IMG/VR virus record: IMGVR_UViG_3300033145_000192 | Coordinates: 113,376-177,375 of that record | Reading direction: 5' to 3' (one strand) | Origin: a virus | DNA: 64,000 nucleotides | Shown here: positions 52,114 to 59,769 of the stretch, piece after piece | How the letters are laid out: every line of letters starts with the position of its first letter | Numbering within the stretch: the stretch's first letter is position 1 | Program-made: the position numbers and the translations under genes | The notes under the pieces: model-generated | The model's database searches: none | Told to the model about the DNA's origin: nothing | The model's input: only the letters and a program-made list of their open reading frames with translations

Positions 52114-52647
52114 TCCTACCGTGATGGTGGGTAATAAAGATTAAATAACAAATAGAAGTATATAGGTGTTGTTGTGTGTAATTGTTGAACTAAAATGGAT
52201 ACTCTAAGGCGGTAGAGGTATATTATGTGGGGTGTCGCAGCCGCCAATGCGATACCAGCGCGACGTTTAGGCAGGGTCCGGTTACATACCCGGACGGGTC
52301 GCATATGCAGGTGTTGGTCTGTGTTAAGTGGCTAAAGACGCCACGCCGAGTATTATTCATATCATACAAAATGAATATAACATGCTCGGTGCCGTTGCTT
52401 CTCCGTGGCCTTAGCGGGCAGGATAAGCAGGCTGCTCGGTGCAATACCGAGACACAGTATAGTCGCTGGTGGGTAATTCTTCCCGCCTTAATAATCATTG
52501 GGTTCTGCCAGCGACACCAATCGAATGCCGTCTGGGGTAATTCTTCCCGCCAAATTAAGAATTGTATAAGCCGAGTCGGTGCGTAAGCACCACAAAATCT
52601 CGGTGGATATGTTAGAAAAGGGTTCTCAGGCGGCAGCTACAAAGAGG
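52114..52647 (+). ncRNA. Structured non-coding region
   Basis: About 530 bp without a real gene. After an AT-rich lead (52130-52230) come GTCCGG/CCGGAC, a long stem pairing GCCGAG...ATTCAT with ATGAAT...CTCGGT, CTCGGT-GCAAT-ACCGAG and GGTGC-GTAA-GCACC within GCCGAG/CTCGGT. GGTAATTCTTCCCGCC occurs twice (about 52470 and 52535). Probably a second structured RNA. Confidence 0.45.
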
Positions 52648-52725
52648 AGATGTCTCGTGGAACGTATTACGGGCGCTGGATACATCGACTCAACCGGAAT
52701 CCACTGGACCTATAAGGAGGGTCAA

Positions 52726-53202
52726 ATGGCCAAACTGAAGGCTGGAACTGTTTACGCAATCACTCATGGCGAACTCCACGGGCTGAAGAAGCCTGCAATC
52801 CGCGTTTCCAAGTGCGGCCAGTATGGCTGGTTTTGGAATACCGCTGAGGCCGAGGAAACCCGCGTGCATATCAAGCATACGGACGGAGCAGACCCCGACG
52901 CTACTAAGCCCCTCCCTGGCGATTTCTTCACCGAAAAGGCTGCCGAGGAGCTTGAGGTTGCGCGAGCTATGGCGTCCGAGCTTGTTTCGGCACGAGACCT
53001 CGACCGTATCCGCAAGTTCAAGTTTCGGGTCAAGTCCCGAACCGAGACTATCGCGGAGGAACTGCGGGCACTGGAGGACGTTAGCGGAGAGTATCCTCCG
53101 TTCTTCTCCACCGGTCGTATGACCGATTTCGCTCTCGGTGCGCTCGTTAGCGGCGCGGTGGCTGGCGCTACCGTGCTCGGCACTATTCTCTACGTGCTGT
53201 GA
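52726..53202 (+). CDS. Membrane-anchored hypothetical protein
   Basis: 158 residues from the ATG behind AAGGAGG. A C-terminal transmembrane helix (ALGALVSGAVAGATVLGTI) follows a charged helical middle. Possibly a tail-anchored inner-membrane protein. Not recognised. Confidence 0.6.
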   Translation: MAKLKAGTVYAITHGELHGLKKPAIRVSKCGQYGWFWNTAEAEETRVHIKHTDGADPDATKPLPGDFFTEKAAEELEVARAMASELVSARDLDRIRKFKFRVKSRTETIAEELRALEDVSGEYPPFFSTGRMTDFALGALVSGAVAGATVLGTILYVL

Positions 53203-53432
53203 ACAAGCGCGAGTTTGCATACGCCCTGATACCAGGGCTAGAGCAGGACATTGACGGTGCGAGTAAGGCTCTCAGTAATGCTGGGAGCCTGCTCGGCCTT
53301 CCTGAGTCGTATCTCCTAAGCCTTCAAGCCGAGTTTGCGGCGGCGGGGCTAGAGGAGCGATTTCAGGAGTGGAATGAAGGGACTATCTTTCCCGAGGCTA
53401 TGAGGCGGGAATTGTTCCTTCGGACTATTTGA
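53199..53432 (+). CDS. Hypothetical helical protein
   Basis: 77 residues from a GTG that overlaps the preceding TGA by 4 bp. Helical, acidic. Not recognised. Confidence 0.5.
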   Translation: MNKREFAYALIPGLEQDIDGASKALSNAGSLLGLPESYLLSLQAEFAAAGLEERFQEWNEGTIFPEAMRRELFLRTI

Positions 53433-53437
53433 AACAA

Positions 53438-53618
53438 CGACCGTTGTGGTGAGCTTAAAGCATGGGCCCAATAAGCAACAAAATCCACGGGCGACGTATT
53501 GTGTCAAGCATTACTGTATGTGGCGTAAGCCGCAGCGCAGGGGCCTAATCGTCGGGGAATTTGCAAACCCTTTGTCGGTTAGGACACAAACGGCCAGGCT
53601 CGAATCCTGGGCGGTCGA
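53438..53618 (+). ncRNA. Possible tRNA-like element with long insertion
   Basis: Acceptor CGACCGT/GCGGTCG and T-arm CCAGG-CTCGAAT-CCTGG are in the right relation, but 181 nt separate the ends. TTTGT/ACAAA could be the anticodon stem. Inner arms are not resolved. Confidence 0.35.
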
Positions 53619-53826
53619 TTTGGCGCGTGAATAAGGGGAAACCCGAGTATCGGAGATAAAAGTTAGACAACTCTCGTAAAGGGAGGTATCTGGTAGGATA
53701 TTCTACCCATTGGAAGCGACCACCGACGCGCTAATTGAAACATGGGGAGCACGACGGAGACGCCGTGTTATGACCCAGTGATGTATGTAACTGTCATAGA
53801 CTGCATTACTGGCCCCCGCCATACAA

Positions 53827-53961
53827 GGGAGTCTAGCTCAAAGGCGTGGCCACGTCTGCTGGGGAGTATCTGGACAGGCCGCAGATACAACCGTTAACAG
53901 TAAGTAGAGCAGCCGATTTGAAATCGGAAGGGTCCTGGTGCAAGTCCAGGGGCTCCCACCA
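53827..53961 (+). tRNA. tRNA-Ser-like (TGA) with 59-nt D-loop insertion, encoded CCA
   Basis: Acceptor GGGAGTC/GGCTCCC, U8-A9, D-stem GCTC/GAGC, anticodon loop TTTGAAA (anticodon TGA, U33 present), 5-nt variable region, T-arm CCTGG-TGCAAGT-CCAGG and ACCA end all fit canonical spacing; 27-43 is a G-A mismatch. The D-loop is 67 nt instead of about 8. The insertion has CGTGGCCACG and the hairpin GTATCTG/CAGATAC. A class I shape is unusual for tRNA-Ser. Confidence 0.65.
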
Positions 53962-53974
53962 TATAGGAGTGAGT

Positions 53975-54169
53975 ATGAAAGTCTATGTCTGCCAACATCA
54001 AAACGGGTATGCAGTAGCCGTATCTTATGGCCGAGGCCATGCCGTTAAGATGATAGCCAAGGCGCTAGAGGCAGAGGGCTTTACGCTCACAAAGGAAGAT
54101 AAGGTCGAGGAATTGACCTTGGAAACAAAGAAGGGCTATGCGAAGCTCTTGCCCACGAAAGAGGCGTGA
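53975..54169 (+). CDS. Small hypothetical protein
   Basis: 64 residues from the ATG behind AGGAG, right after the tRNA. Strand-helix-strand pattern. Not recognised. Confidence 0.55.
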   Translation: MKVYVCQHQNGYAVAVSYGRGHAVKMIAKALEAEGFTLTKEDKVEELTLETKKGYAKLLPTKEA

Positions 54170-54170
54170 G

Positions 54171-54419
54171 ATGTTCAAATTCTATACGACAGACAAAACG
54201 GTCGCCCTGGTATTCGAGGATACCAAGAAGGTTTGGCAAATGGCCTGTCAAATGCTGCAACTCGAACAGCCCCGAAGGGTTCTTTTCTTCAGTGACGAGG
54301 AAGTTACTGACGAGGAGGCTAAGGAGATTCTGGATAGAATCCATGCTGACGGCATTGAAACCGAGGAGCCTATCAGGCATAATGGAGTCAGTTGGGAGAA
54401 CCCAAATGAAGGTGGATAG
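54171..54419 (+). CDS. Hypothetical acidic protein
   Basis: 82 residues (MFKFYTTDKTVALVFEDTKK), alpha/beta, one base after the preceding stop. Not recognised. Confidence 0.55.
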   Translation: MFKFYTTDKTVALVFEDTKKVWQMACQMLQLEQPRRVLFFSDEEVTDEEAKEILDRIHADGIETEEPIRHNGVSWENPNEGG

Positions 54420-54606
54420 AATCTGCCCTTGCGGCAATCCGGTTTATCGAGGCCGAAAGCACTCCTGTAGAGGGATTGGTATGGGGCCTTGGCAGGAACA
54501 CGGAGCTATGGGGCACGCCACTCGAACCAAGAACAAACGTCGTATGGCTTCAAGGTTAGCCTGTCGAGGAAACAAGGCGGGTAAGCTAAGGAGTAGCGAC
54601 TACTAG
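54406..54606 (+). CDS. Basic protein with Cys motif
   Basis: 66 residues, basic. ICPCGNPVYRGRKHSC may bind zinc. Overlaps the preceding gene by 14 bp behind GGGAG. Not recognised. Confidence 0.5.
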   Translation: MKVDRICPCGNPVYRGRKHSCRGIGMGPWQEHGAMGHATRTKNKRRMASRLACRGNKAGKLRSSDY

Positions 54607-54613
54607 GAACAGC

Positions 54614-54898
54614 ATGTGCTGTATCCAATCACTTGGCAAAGAGACTGAGGAGGCCGTAATGGTCCGATACAACGTGGGCGATATCATTCTGCAACAGTCG
54701 TGGTCATTCGGACAGCGATACATCCGAATCACAAATAAGGACAACGATATCAAGAACGGTTCATCCGGGTTTGATGGAGTCCTGTGCGATAAGCGCGGCA
54801 ATGAGGTCAATAAGGACGACAAGTATGGGAATACAGTCTGGGGCTACGATACCCAGATTCTCAAGGTCGTGGACCCAAACGACGAAGAGGATGATTAG
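54614..54898 (+). CDS. Hypothetical protein
   Basis: 94 residues, strand-rich in the middle, acidic end. AGGA lies before the ATG; an inner ATG at 54659 is possible. Not recognised. Confidence 0.5.
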   Translation: MCCIQSLGKETEEAVMVRYNVGDIILQQSWSFGQRYIRITNKDNDIKNGSSGFDGVLCDKRGNEVNKDDKYGNTVWGYDTQILKVVDPNDEEDD

Positions 54899-55040
54899 CC
54901 CCGAGATAACCTTCTGGCGGCAATACAGACAGCGATTAGTAGGTATTGAGTGGGAGTGGGATTACATCTCATTCTACCTGCTTCTCTTTGGAATCACAGT
55001 AAGATGGTGGGATAGACCCATCGGAGGTAAACATGGCTGA
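54891..55040 (+). CDS. Small membrane protein (49 aa)
   Basis: 49 residues with the aromatic-rich hydrophobic helix YISFYLLLFGITVRWW. It overlaps neighbours by 8 bp on both sides. Ribosome site weak. Confidence 0.45.
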   Translation: MISPEITFWRQYRQRLVGIEWEWDYISFYLLLFGITVRWWDRPIGGKHG

Positions 55041-55599
55041 CTTTGACCCCAGGAGCGTAATCCAGGGAATGTTCTCTGGAATAGCAGACGCGCAATCCCG
55101 CAAGTATCACAAGGCTGTGGGTAAGAGCGGCGCTGTTTGGCTTTATGCTGACCAGCCGAACGCTGGCGATAACGTCTATTCTCACACTCCAAACCCTAAC
55201 TGGCGCACCATGCGAGCGTCCTTTGCTGGCTTTGGTGGAGCCGTGCTCAAGTTTCCTCTAGTAGACGGGACAGTTTACGAGGCTCGTGCGCCGTGGCATT
55301 CCAATGCGGTAGCGATGTTTACCGACACGGGGATTGATTTGAGACAGACTCACCTTACCTTGGTCGTGATTGGTAAGGGAGTGAGGCGTGTAAGCGGCTC
55401 ACTACACGGCATCATTACCGACGTGCTATACAAAGACCTCAAGCCCCTAGTCGGATACTTCAAGCGTGGCGATTACCTTGCGGACAAGCTGGCGAATGAG
55501 CTTGATACCGAGGTTTTCCTGTTCGTATCCTCGCAAGGCGGCTCGTCGGCTGGCTTTAGACAGCCTGGGAAAACGGTAGACGAAAGCAATAGGTGGTGA
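55033..55599 (+). CDS. Hypothetical protein
   Basis: 188 residues, strong GGAGG site. Mixed alpha/beta, Gly-rich middle (FAGFGGAVLKFPLVDG). No motif recognised. Confidence 0.6.
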   Translation: MADFDPRSVIQGMFSGIADAQSRKYHKAVGKSGAVWLYADQPNAGDNVYSHTPNPNWRTMRASFAGFGGAVLKFPLVDGTVYEARAPWHSNAVAMFTDTGIDLRQTHLTLVVIGKGVRRVSGSLHGIITDVLYKDLKPLVGYFKRGDYLADKLANELDTEVFLFVSSQGGSSAGFRQPGKTVDESNRW

Positions 55600-55716
55600 G
55601 TAACTGCCCCAGTTGTATCCAACTTTGGATAGAGGGGTTCAAGTATTGCCCAAGCCACAAGGTCTGGAAAGGCCCGTGGCATTGGGTAATGTGTCTCCAC
55701 GACCAAGGGAGTTACA

Positions 55717-55914
55717 ATGGTCCACGTTTCACCTAACATATCAAGCCCGAAACCAACCGACTGCTTCATTGTAGAGGAGCTAGGCCCGTCGAGGCTGGAG
55801 ATATGTGACCTTTGCTGGTATATGGGGGACACAAAAGAAAAACAGTGCAAGGAAGCGTTTGGCGTGATTTGCTGTCAGAAGTGTTACAAGAGTATGGCTT
55901 CCATCGAACGCTAG
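55717..55914 (+). CDS. Cys-rich zinc-type protein
   Basis: 65 residues with CDLCWYMGDTKEKQC and CCQKC, one likely zinc site. GGGAG site. Not recognised. Confidence 0.55.
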   Translation: MVHVSPNISSPKPTDCFIVEELGPSRLEICDLCWYMGDTKEKQCKEAFGVICCQKCYKSMASIER

Positions 55915-55923
55915 GAGACTCGC

Positions 55924-56352
55924 GTGAGAATCTTTGAGACGGACGGAAAGACGAATTACGTCGATACCAACGACGTGTTGGTCGGTTTCGACGCCTGGCA
56001 GAGTTGCTGCGAAACCTTTGGCCACAAGTGGGCCTATAAGCCGGAATTTCCCGATGACGACGCTGAGGATAAGCCCGAACCGGCAAACCTTGAAGCTATG
56101 GTGTTCGATACCAACTTCTTTAAGGACCATGACCACAGTTGGGGCGGTGGCGAGGTTATGTTCCGTCTGGTAGTGCCTGAGTTGCAGCGCACCCGAACCG
56201 ACGAGGAAATGCGCCGTATCCAGCGTCGATTTGCGAGCGATAAGATGCCTTTCGAGGCATACCTCATCCTCTTCAATCACCACAACGGATACTACTCTCA
56301 CGGTTTCGAACTTACCGTGGGCGGTGAGATAATCCGCGACGGTGGCATTTGA
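55924..56352 (+). CDS. Hypothetical acidic protein
   Basis: 142 residues from a GTG start behind GGAG. Acidic middle (PEFPDDDAEDKPEP), strand-rich end. Overlaps the next gene by one base. Not recognised. Confidence 0.55.
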   Translation: MRIFETDGKTNYVDTNDVLVGFDAWQSCCETFGHKWAYKPEFPDDDAEDKPEPANLEAMVFDTNFFKDHDHSWGGGEVMFRLVVPELQRTRTDEEMRRIQRRFASDKMPFEAYLILFNHHNGYYSHGFELTVGGEIIRDGGI

Positions 56353-56519
56353 TGTTCCCGTGGAGTTTCCACGCCTGCCCCAAATGTGGCGTGAAAGACG
56401 GCTCGCCTGACGGTAAACAATACTGTCACAAGTGCGAGATAGAGTATCAGAAGGATATGGGTGAGGAGGTTAGAGAGGCCAAGCGTCTCATTTCCGACTC
56501 ACAACGTCTCAATCCGTGA
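56352..56519 (+). CDS. Small zinc-ribbon protein (55 aa)
   Basis: 55 residues: CPKCGVKDGSPDGKQYCHKC is a complete zinc ribbon, followed by a charged helix. Its last codons hold three CGNNTCA units and end in the TGA of TGAAACG, part of the promoter 8 upstream sites. Confidence 0.6.
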   Translation: MFPWSFHACPKCGVKDGSPDGKQYCHKCEIEYQKDMGEEVREAKRLISDSQRLNP

Positions 56520-56543
56520 AACGATTGTAGCCAAACGGCGACA
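56484..56543 (+). promoter_or_regulatory. Upstream activator-type sites of promoter 8
   Basis: CGTCTCA, CGACTCA and CGTCTCA spaced 11 and 10 bp, then TGAAACG (ends 51 bp before the -24 GG) and the palindrome TGTAGCC-AAAC-GGCGACA at 56526-56543. Confidence 0.65.
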
Positions 56544-56572
56544 GTAGCCACGGATTCCAAAGGAGTTACGAA

Positions 56573-56588
56573 CGGCACGAGATGTGCT
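56573..56588 (+). promoter_or_regulatory. Sigma-54-like promoter 8
   Basis: CGGCACGAGATGTGCT followed by TAAAGG; GG and GC 10 bp apart; AAAGGAGTTACG just upstream. The next ATG is 14 bp after GC. Confidence 0.55.
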
Positions 56589-56600
56589 TAAAGGACTACC

Positions 56601-56981
56601 ATGAGAATCAAGGTCAAGCCAAGCGGAGCAGCAACCCATACGCTCCATATCATGTTCAGAAACGGCAAGCAGCGGACATATCACGTCTATAGTGACAACA
56701 CCGCTCTCCGCACTATCGCCGTATGGACCAAGAGTGGTAATCCAGTGCCAAAGCTGATTCTCCACAGGATAACGGATATCATTGGTGACAGCCGTATGAA
56801 GTATGTCACCGGACTCCAATACCTGCTCCTGAGCGATAAGCTCTGGGAGTTTCGACACTCAAAGGGCCAGGCCGCTTTGCGAACCGCTGAGATTGCCGAG
56901 ATTTCAGTAGAGGTTGGCCTAGTAGACCCAACGGATAATCCCCTCAATGGGGCCGATTATTACGACAACCCGCTCAACTAG
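56601..56981 (+). CDS. Hypothetical protein under promoter 8
   Basis: 126 residues. Basic, strand-rich first half and an acidic Asn/Pro tail (NPLNGADYYDNPLN, a small repeat). Not recognised. AAAGGA lies before the ATG but upstream of the predicted transcript start. Confidence 0.55.
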   Translation: MRIKVKPSGAATHTLHIMFRNGKQRTYHVYSDNTALRTIAVWTKSGNPVPKLILHRITDIIGDSRMKYVTGLQYLLLSDKLWEFRHSKGQAALRTAEIAEISVEVGLVDPTDNPLNGADYYDNPLN

Positions 56982-56993
56982 GAGGCTAACGCC

Positions 56994-57179
56994 ATGCAGG
57001 AGAAAGTCATTCGAGTAAGGGATATGAGGCGACGTGTCGGGGATATCGACGCGGAGCTAAAGGTCGAAAAGAACAAGAAAGAGGTGGCCAGGCTTACGGA
57101 TGAGCAGGCCGCATTGAAGTTTGTGCTGCGAACACAGCCGATGTTCGTTGCAGACCACGCTAGTTTGGGGCCGAAATAG
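56994..57179 (+). CDS. Small helical protein
   Basis: 61 residues, charged coiled-coil-like (RDMRRRVGDIDAELKVEKNK). AGGAGG site. Its stop overlaps the next GTG. Confidence 0.5.
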   Translation: MQEKVIRVRDMRRRVGDIDAELKVEKNKKEVARLTDEQAALKFVLRTQPMFVADHASLGPK

Positions 57180-57250
57180 TGCAGCCTGGAATCGGATTTG
57201 CTGTCCTTTTCTGTATCTGCGCTCTCGCGGTATTCCTTCTGGACATATAG
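57179..57250 (+). CDS. Very small membrane peptide (23 aa)
   Basis: GTG start in the stop of the preceding gene; VQPGIGFAVLFCICALAVFL is one hydrophobic helix. Its existence rests on translation coupling; low certainty. Confidence 0.35.
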   Translation: MQPGIGFAVLFCICALAVFLLDI

Positions 57251-57257
57251 GAGAAGC

Positions 57258-57467
57258 ATGATTGTTAAGAGAACGAGCCCATTCAGCGGCAAACTCAACG
57301 AGATGGATATTCCCGTCACTCAGGACCAGCTAACGGCGTGGGTTGGTGGCGAGCTTATCCAGAACGCTATGCCGAATCTTTCGGCAGACCAGCGTGAATT
57401 CATTAAGACTGGTATCACTCCTGGCGAGTGGAATAGTCTTTTCCCTGCAAACGCAGACAACAACTAG
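57258..57467 (+). CDS. Conserved-looking small phage protein
   Basis: 69 residues (SPFSGKLNEMDIPVTQDQL, then LSADQREFIKTGITPGEW). I recognise this layout as one that recurs in phage genomes of unknown function. AGGAG site. Confidence 0.6.
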   Translation: MIVKRTSPFSGKLNEMDIPVTQDQLTAWVGGELIQNAMPNLSADQREFIKTGITPGEWNSLFPANADNN

Positions 57468-57481
57468 CAAAGAGAAGCCAA

Positions 57482-58498
57482 ATGAGTAAGGATTTTGCGA
57501 ACATTGACGGAGGTTCGGCGGCTGCTTCTAGTGGCCAACGACCGTGGAACTCAAAGGGAATCAAGGTTCCCGGCCTTATGACGGTGGAAGAGGCGCTTAT
57601 TGCCGGTCGGGCAAACTGGGATGTGACTAGGGAGTCCATCATGCTTGCCGACCTCAATATGACGCCTGTGGCCGACCACTGGGCAACGTGCCGAAATGGC
57701 CCCGAAACCGACGACGACGGTGTTATCAAGAAGATTCCTCTCGGCATTGTCGGGAAGAAGTATACCATCGTTCAGAACCGTGAGGCGTTTAGCTTCTTCG
57801 ATTACGCAATCGAGGAGGGTGTCGCCTGTATCGAAACGGTGGGCGTGCTCGGTAACGGTCAGACCGTTTTCGCCGTGGCAAAGCTGCCCAAGACTTTCGA
57901 GCCCACGCCGGGTGACCCGATTGAGGCGTATATCCTTCTGATTACCACCCACGATGGTAGCGGAAGTATTCAGGCGCTTTTCATGCCTTACCGGCTTTCC
58001 TGCACCAATATGCTCATCGGAGTAATGAAGGGTGCGAAGAACATCGTGAAGATTCGCCATACCAAGAGCGCACAGTCGCGCCTGAAGATGGCTCACGAAC
58101 TCATGGGCGTTTCGGACGCATACTGGACAAACCTGGCTGCCTGCTATAGCAAGCTCGCCATGTCCAACATGGTCCGTCTGGACGTTATCGAATTCATCAA
58201 GAAGCTCTTTCCTGGGCAGATGAAGGAGATTGTCAAGAATGGTGTGGCAAAGAAGGAGGAGGTTGTTTCGACTCGGACGAAGAACAACCGTCTCAAGGTT
58301 TTCGGGCTTTACGAGGGTGAGGCCAAGGGTTCTCGGTTCGCTCCTGGGACAAAGTGGCAGGCGTTCAACGCTGTCACTGAGTATATCGACCACGAGCGGT
58401 CAATTCGTAAGACCTCGAACGCATGGGAGTCGAGTGTCTTTGGTAGCCAGGCGCAGAATATGCGTCAGAAGGCCCTTAACCTTCTGCTCGCGCCGTAA
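57482..58498 (+). CDS. DUF932 phage/plasmid protein
   Basis: A 338-residue protein of the DUF932 (TIGR03299-type) family: GLMTVEEALIAGRANWDV near the start, IPLGIVGKKYTIVQNREAF, SIQALFMPYRLSCTNML, and a helical end. The family is widespread in phages and plasmids, with unknown biochemical role. AGAGAAG site. Confidence 0.75.
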   Translation: MSKDFANIDGGSAAASSGQRPWNSKGIKVPGLMTVEEALIAGRANWDVTRESIMLADLNMTPVADHWATCRNGPETDDDGVIKKIPLGIVGKKYTIVQNREAFSFFDYAIEEGVACIETVGVLGNGQTVFAVAKLPKTFEPTPGDPIEAYILLITTHDGSGSIQALFMPYRLSCTNMLIGVMKGAKNIVKIRHTKSAQSRLKMAHELMGVSDAYWTNLAACYSKLAMSNMVRLDVIEFIKKLFPGQMKEIVKNGVAKKEEVVSTRTKNNRLKVFGLYEGEAKGSRFAPGTKWQAFNAVTEYIDHERSIRKTSNAWESSVFGSQAQNMRQKALNLLLAP

Positions 58499-58502
58499 AC
58501 CA

Positions 58503-58697
58503 ATGACCGACGAACAGAAAAAGTGGATTGATAACGCTAGCTATACAGCCCTGCTGAGACGTTGGAGATTTGCGCCATCAGAGGATGGGATATTCCAAGG
58601 CGAAACCGGGCAGTATTACTGCAAGGTCATAGCCAAGCGTAAAGCAGAGGTTGGCCAAGCGGCGCATGTCAAGGCCAGTAAGTCGATTGGTTGGTAG
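58503..58697 (+). CDS. Conserved small phage protein
   Basis: 64 residues (MTDEQKKWIDNASYTALLRR, then WRFAPSEDGIFQGETGQYY). This is a small family I recognise from many phages, function unknown. It starts 5 bp after the DUF932 stop. Confidence 0.65.
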   Translation: MTDEQKKWIDNASYTALLRRWRFAPSEDGIFQGETGQYYCKVIAKRKAEVGQAAHVKASKSIGW

Positions 58698-58819
58698 CCT
58701 AAGTAGTATTGGTCGGGAAACGGCTAGGGTCAAACGTAGCTGACTCTGCGGAAATGCGAGCGAGGGGCTTCTTCCGCAATCAAAACAAACCAAACTAAAC
58801 AACGAACCTAGGAGTTAAC

Positions 58820-59314
58820 ATGAGTTACAGCAATTTGAAGGAAGCACTGAAGGACTTGGAGACGGACCAGGTGGTTATCGTGTTGGATACCACCGGAGAC
58901 GAGGACCACAAGGTTACCTTGCACCTTTGCCCCGATGGGCTCAAGTATGTGCTTGAGCAGGCCGAGGAGCATATGAACCTGGACGGTTCCGCCCTTTCGG
59001 AGCTTTGCCCGCAACTGAAGGATATCGACCTCACCGACCTCGTTCTCAAGGCCATTACTAATGGCAGCGTTGAGATTGAGGATTTGCTCGAAAGTATCGA
59101 GGAGGCTACCGAGGAGGGAACTGATAACGCGGTTGCGGTTCTGAAGAACCCCCAAGTTGGCGACAAGGTTACCGCCACCCGAGAGGTTACGTCGGTGTAT
59201 GGCTATGGAATCGACCGCACCGTCCAGTTCCGTGACGACCACGGCAAGTATTCGACCGTAAAGCTCAAGTCTTGGCAGGGCTACGGCAACAAGCGAAAGG
59301 TCTCCCGCAAGTAA
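58820..59314 (+). CDS. Hypothetical acidic protein
   Basis: 164 residues; very acidic helical first two thirds, and a small basic beta domain at the end (GDKVTATREVTSVYGYGIDR). AGGAG site. Not recognised. Confidence 0.55.
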   Translation: MSYSNLKEALKDLETDQVVIVLDTTGDEDHKVTLHLCPDGLKYVLEQAEEHMNLDGSALSELCPQLKDIDLTDLVLKAITNGSVEIEDLLESIEEATEEGTDNAVAVLKNPQVGDKVTATREVTSVYGYGIDRTVQFRDDHGKYSTVKLKSWQGYGNKRKVSRK

Positions 59315-59351
59315 TCCACTCCCGCCACAACCACTTACCTGGAGGTAAACG

Positions 59352-59555
59352 ATGAAGGGTGACAAGCGATTGATTTGTGTCCGTTACATCGCGACCGGAC
59401 GACCGGCGCGTATTCCCCGGAACAGCGCAGAGCAGCTAGTTCTGGATAACGAAGTGGCCTACATTAGTAGGTCGGAGTGGAGGCTTGCCACTGGAAGGAA
59501 ACTCACGAAGGCCCAAGAGGCTGACCTGAAGTTTAGAAAGAACAAGGGGCGCTAA
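59352..59555 (+). CDS. Small basic protein
   Basis: 67 residues, basic: RYIATGRPARIPRNSAEQLV with a Lys-rich end. GGAGG site. Possibly nucleic-acid binding. Confidence 0.5.
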   Translation: MKGDKRLICVRYIATGRPARIPRNSAEQLVLDNEVAYISRSEWRLATGRKLTKAQEADLKFRKNKGR

Positions 59556-59619
59556 TCAGGGGTGGTTTGGCGTTCCAACACGGTTGACAGTTATCCGTGA
59601 TTGTTTGAAACTGTCACTT

Positions 59620-59751
59620 AGTAGAGTAGCATAAGTGAATGCTATCGGCTGACCCCGTCATAGTTTGAACGGCAATAATGTATCTGTGGGTGAACGGTTA
59701 GTTGCCGCTGGTCAGAACCGAAGGATTTAGGTGCAAGTCCTAACTCTGCTG
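59620..59751 (+). tRNA. tRNA-like gene with 62-nt anticodon-loop insertion
   Basis: Acceptor AGTAGAG/CTCTGCT (one T-G), U8-A9, D-arm GCAT-AAGTGA-ATGC, anticodon stem TCGG/CCGA, 4-nt variable region, T-arm TTAGG-TGCAAGT-CCTAA, no CCA. The loop is 69 nt and begins and ends with the complementary CTGACC/GGTCAG. Removing 62 nt after the first loop base leaves CTCAGAA, anticodon CAG (Leu) with U33. Confidence 0.6.
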
Positions 59752-59769
59752 TAACAATGAGAGGTAAAC

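Noticed and set aside
47012-59751. Group I introns in the tRNA-like genes
   Set aside because: Insertions of 15-62 nt are far below the size of a group I core.
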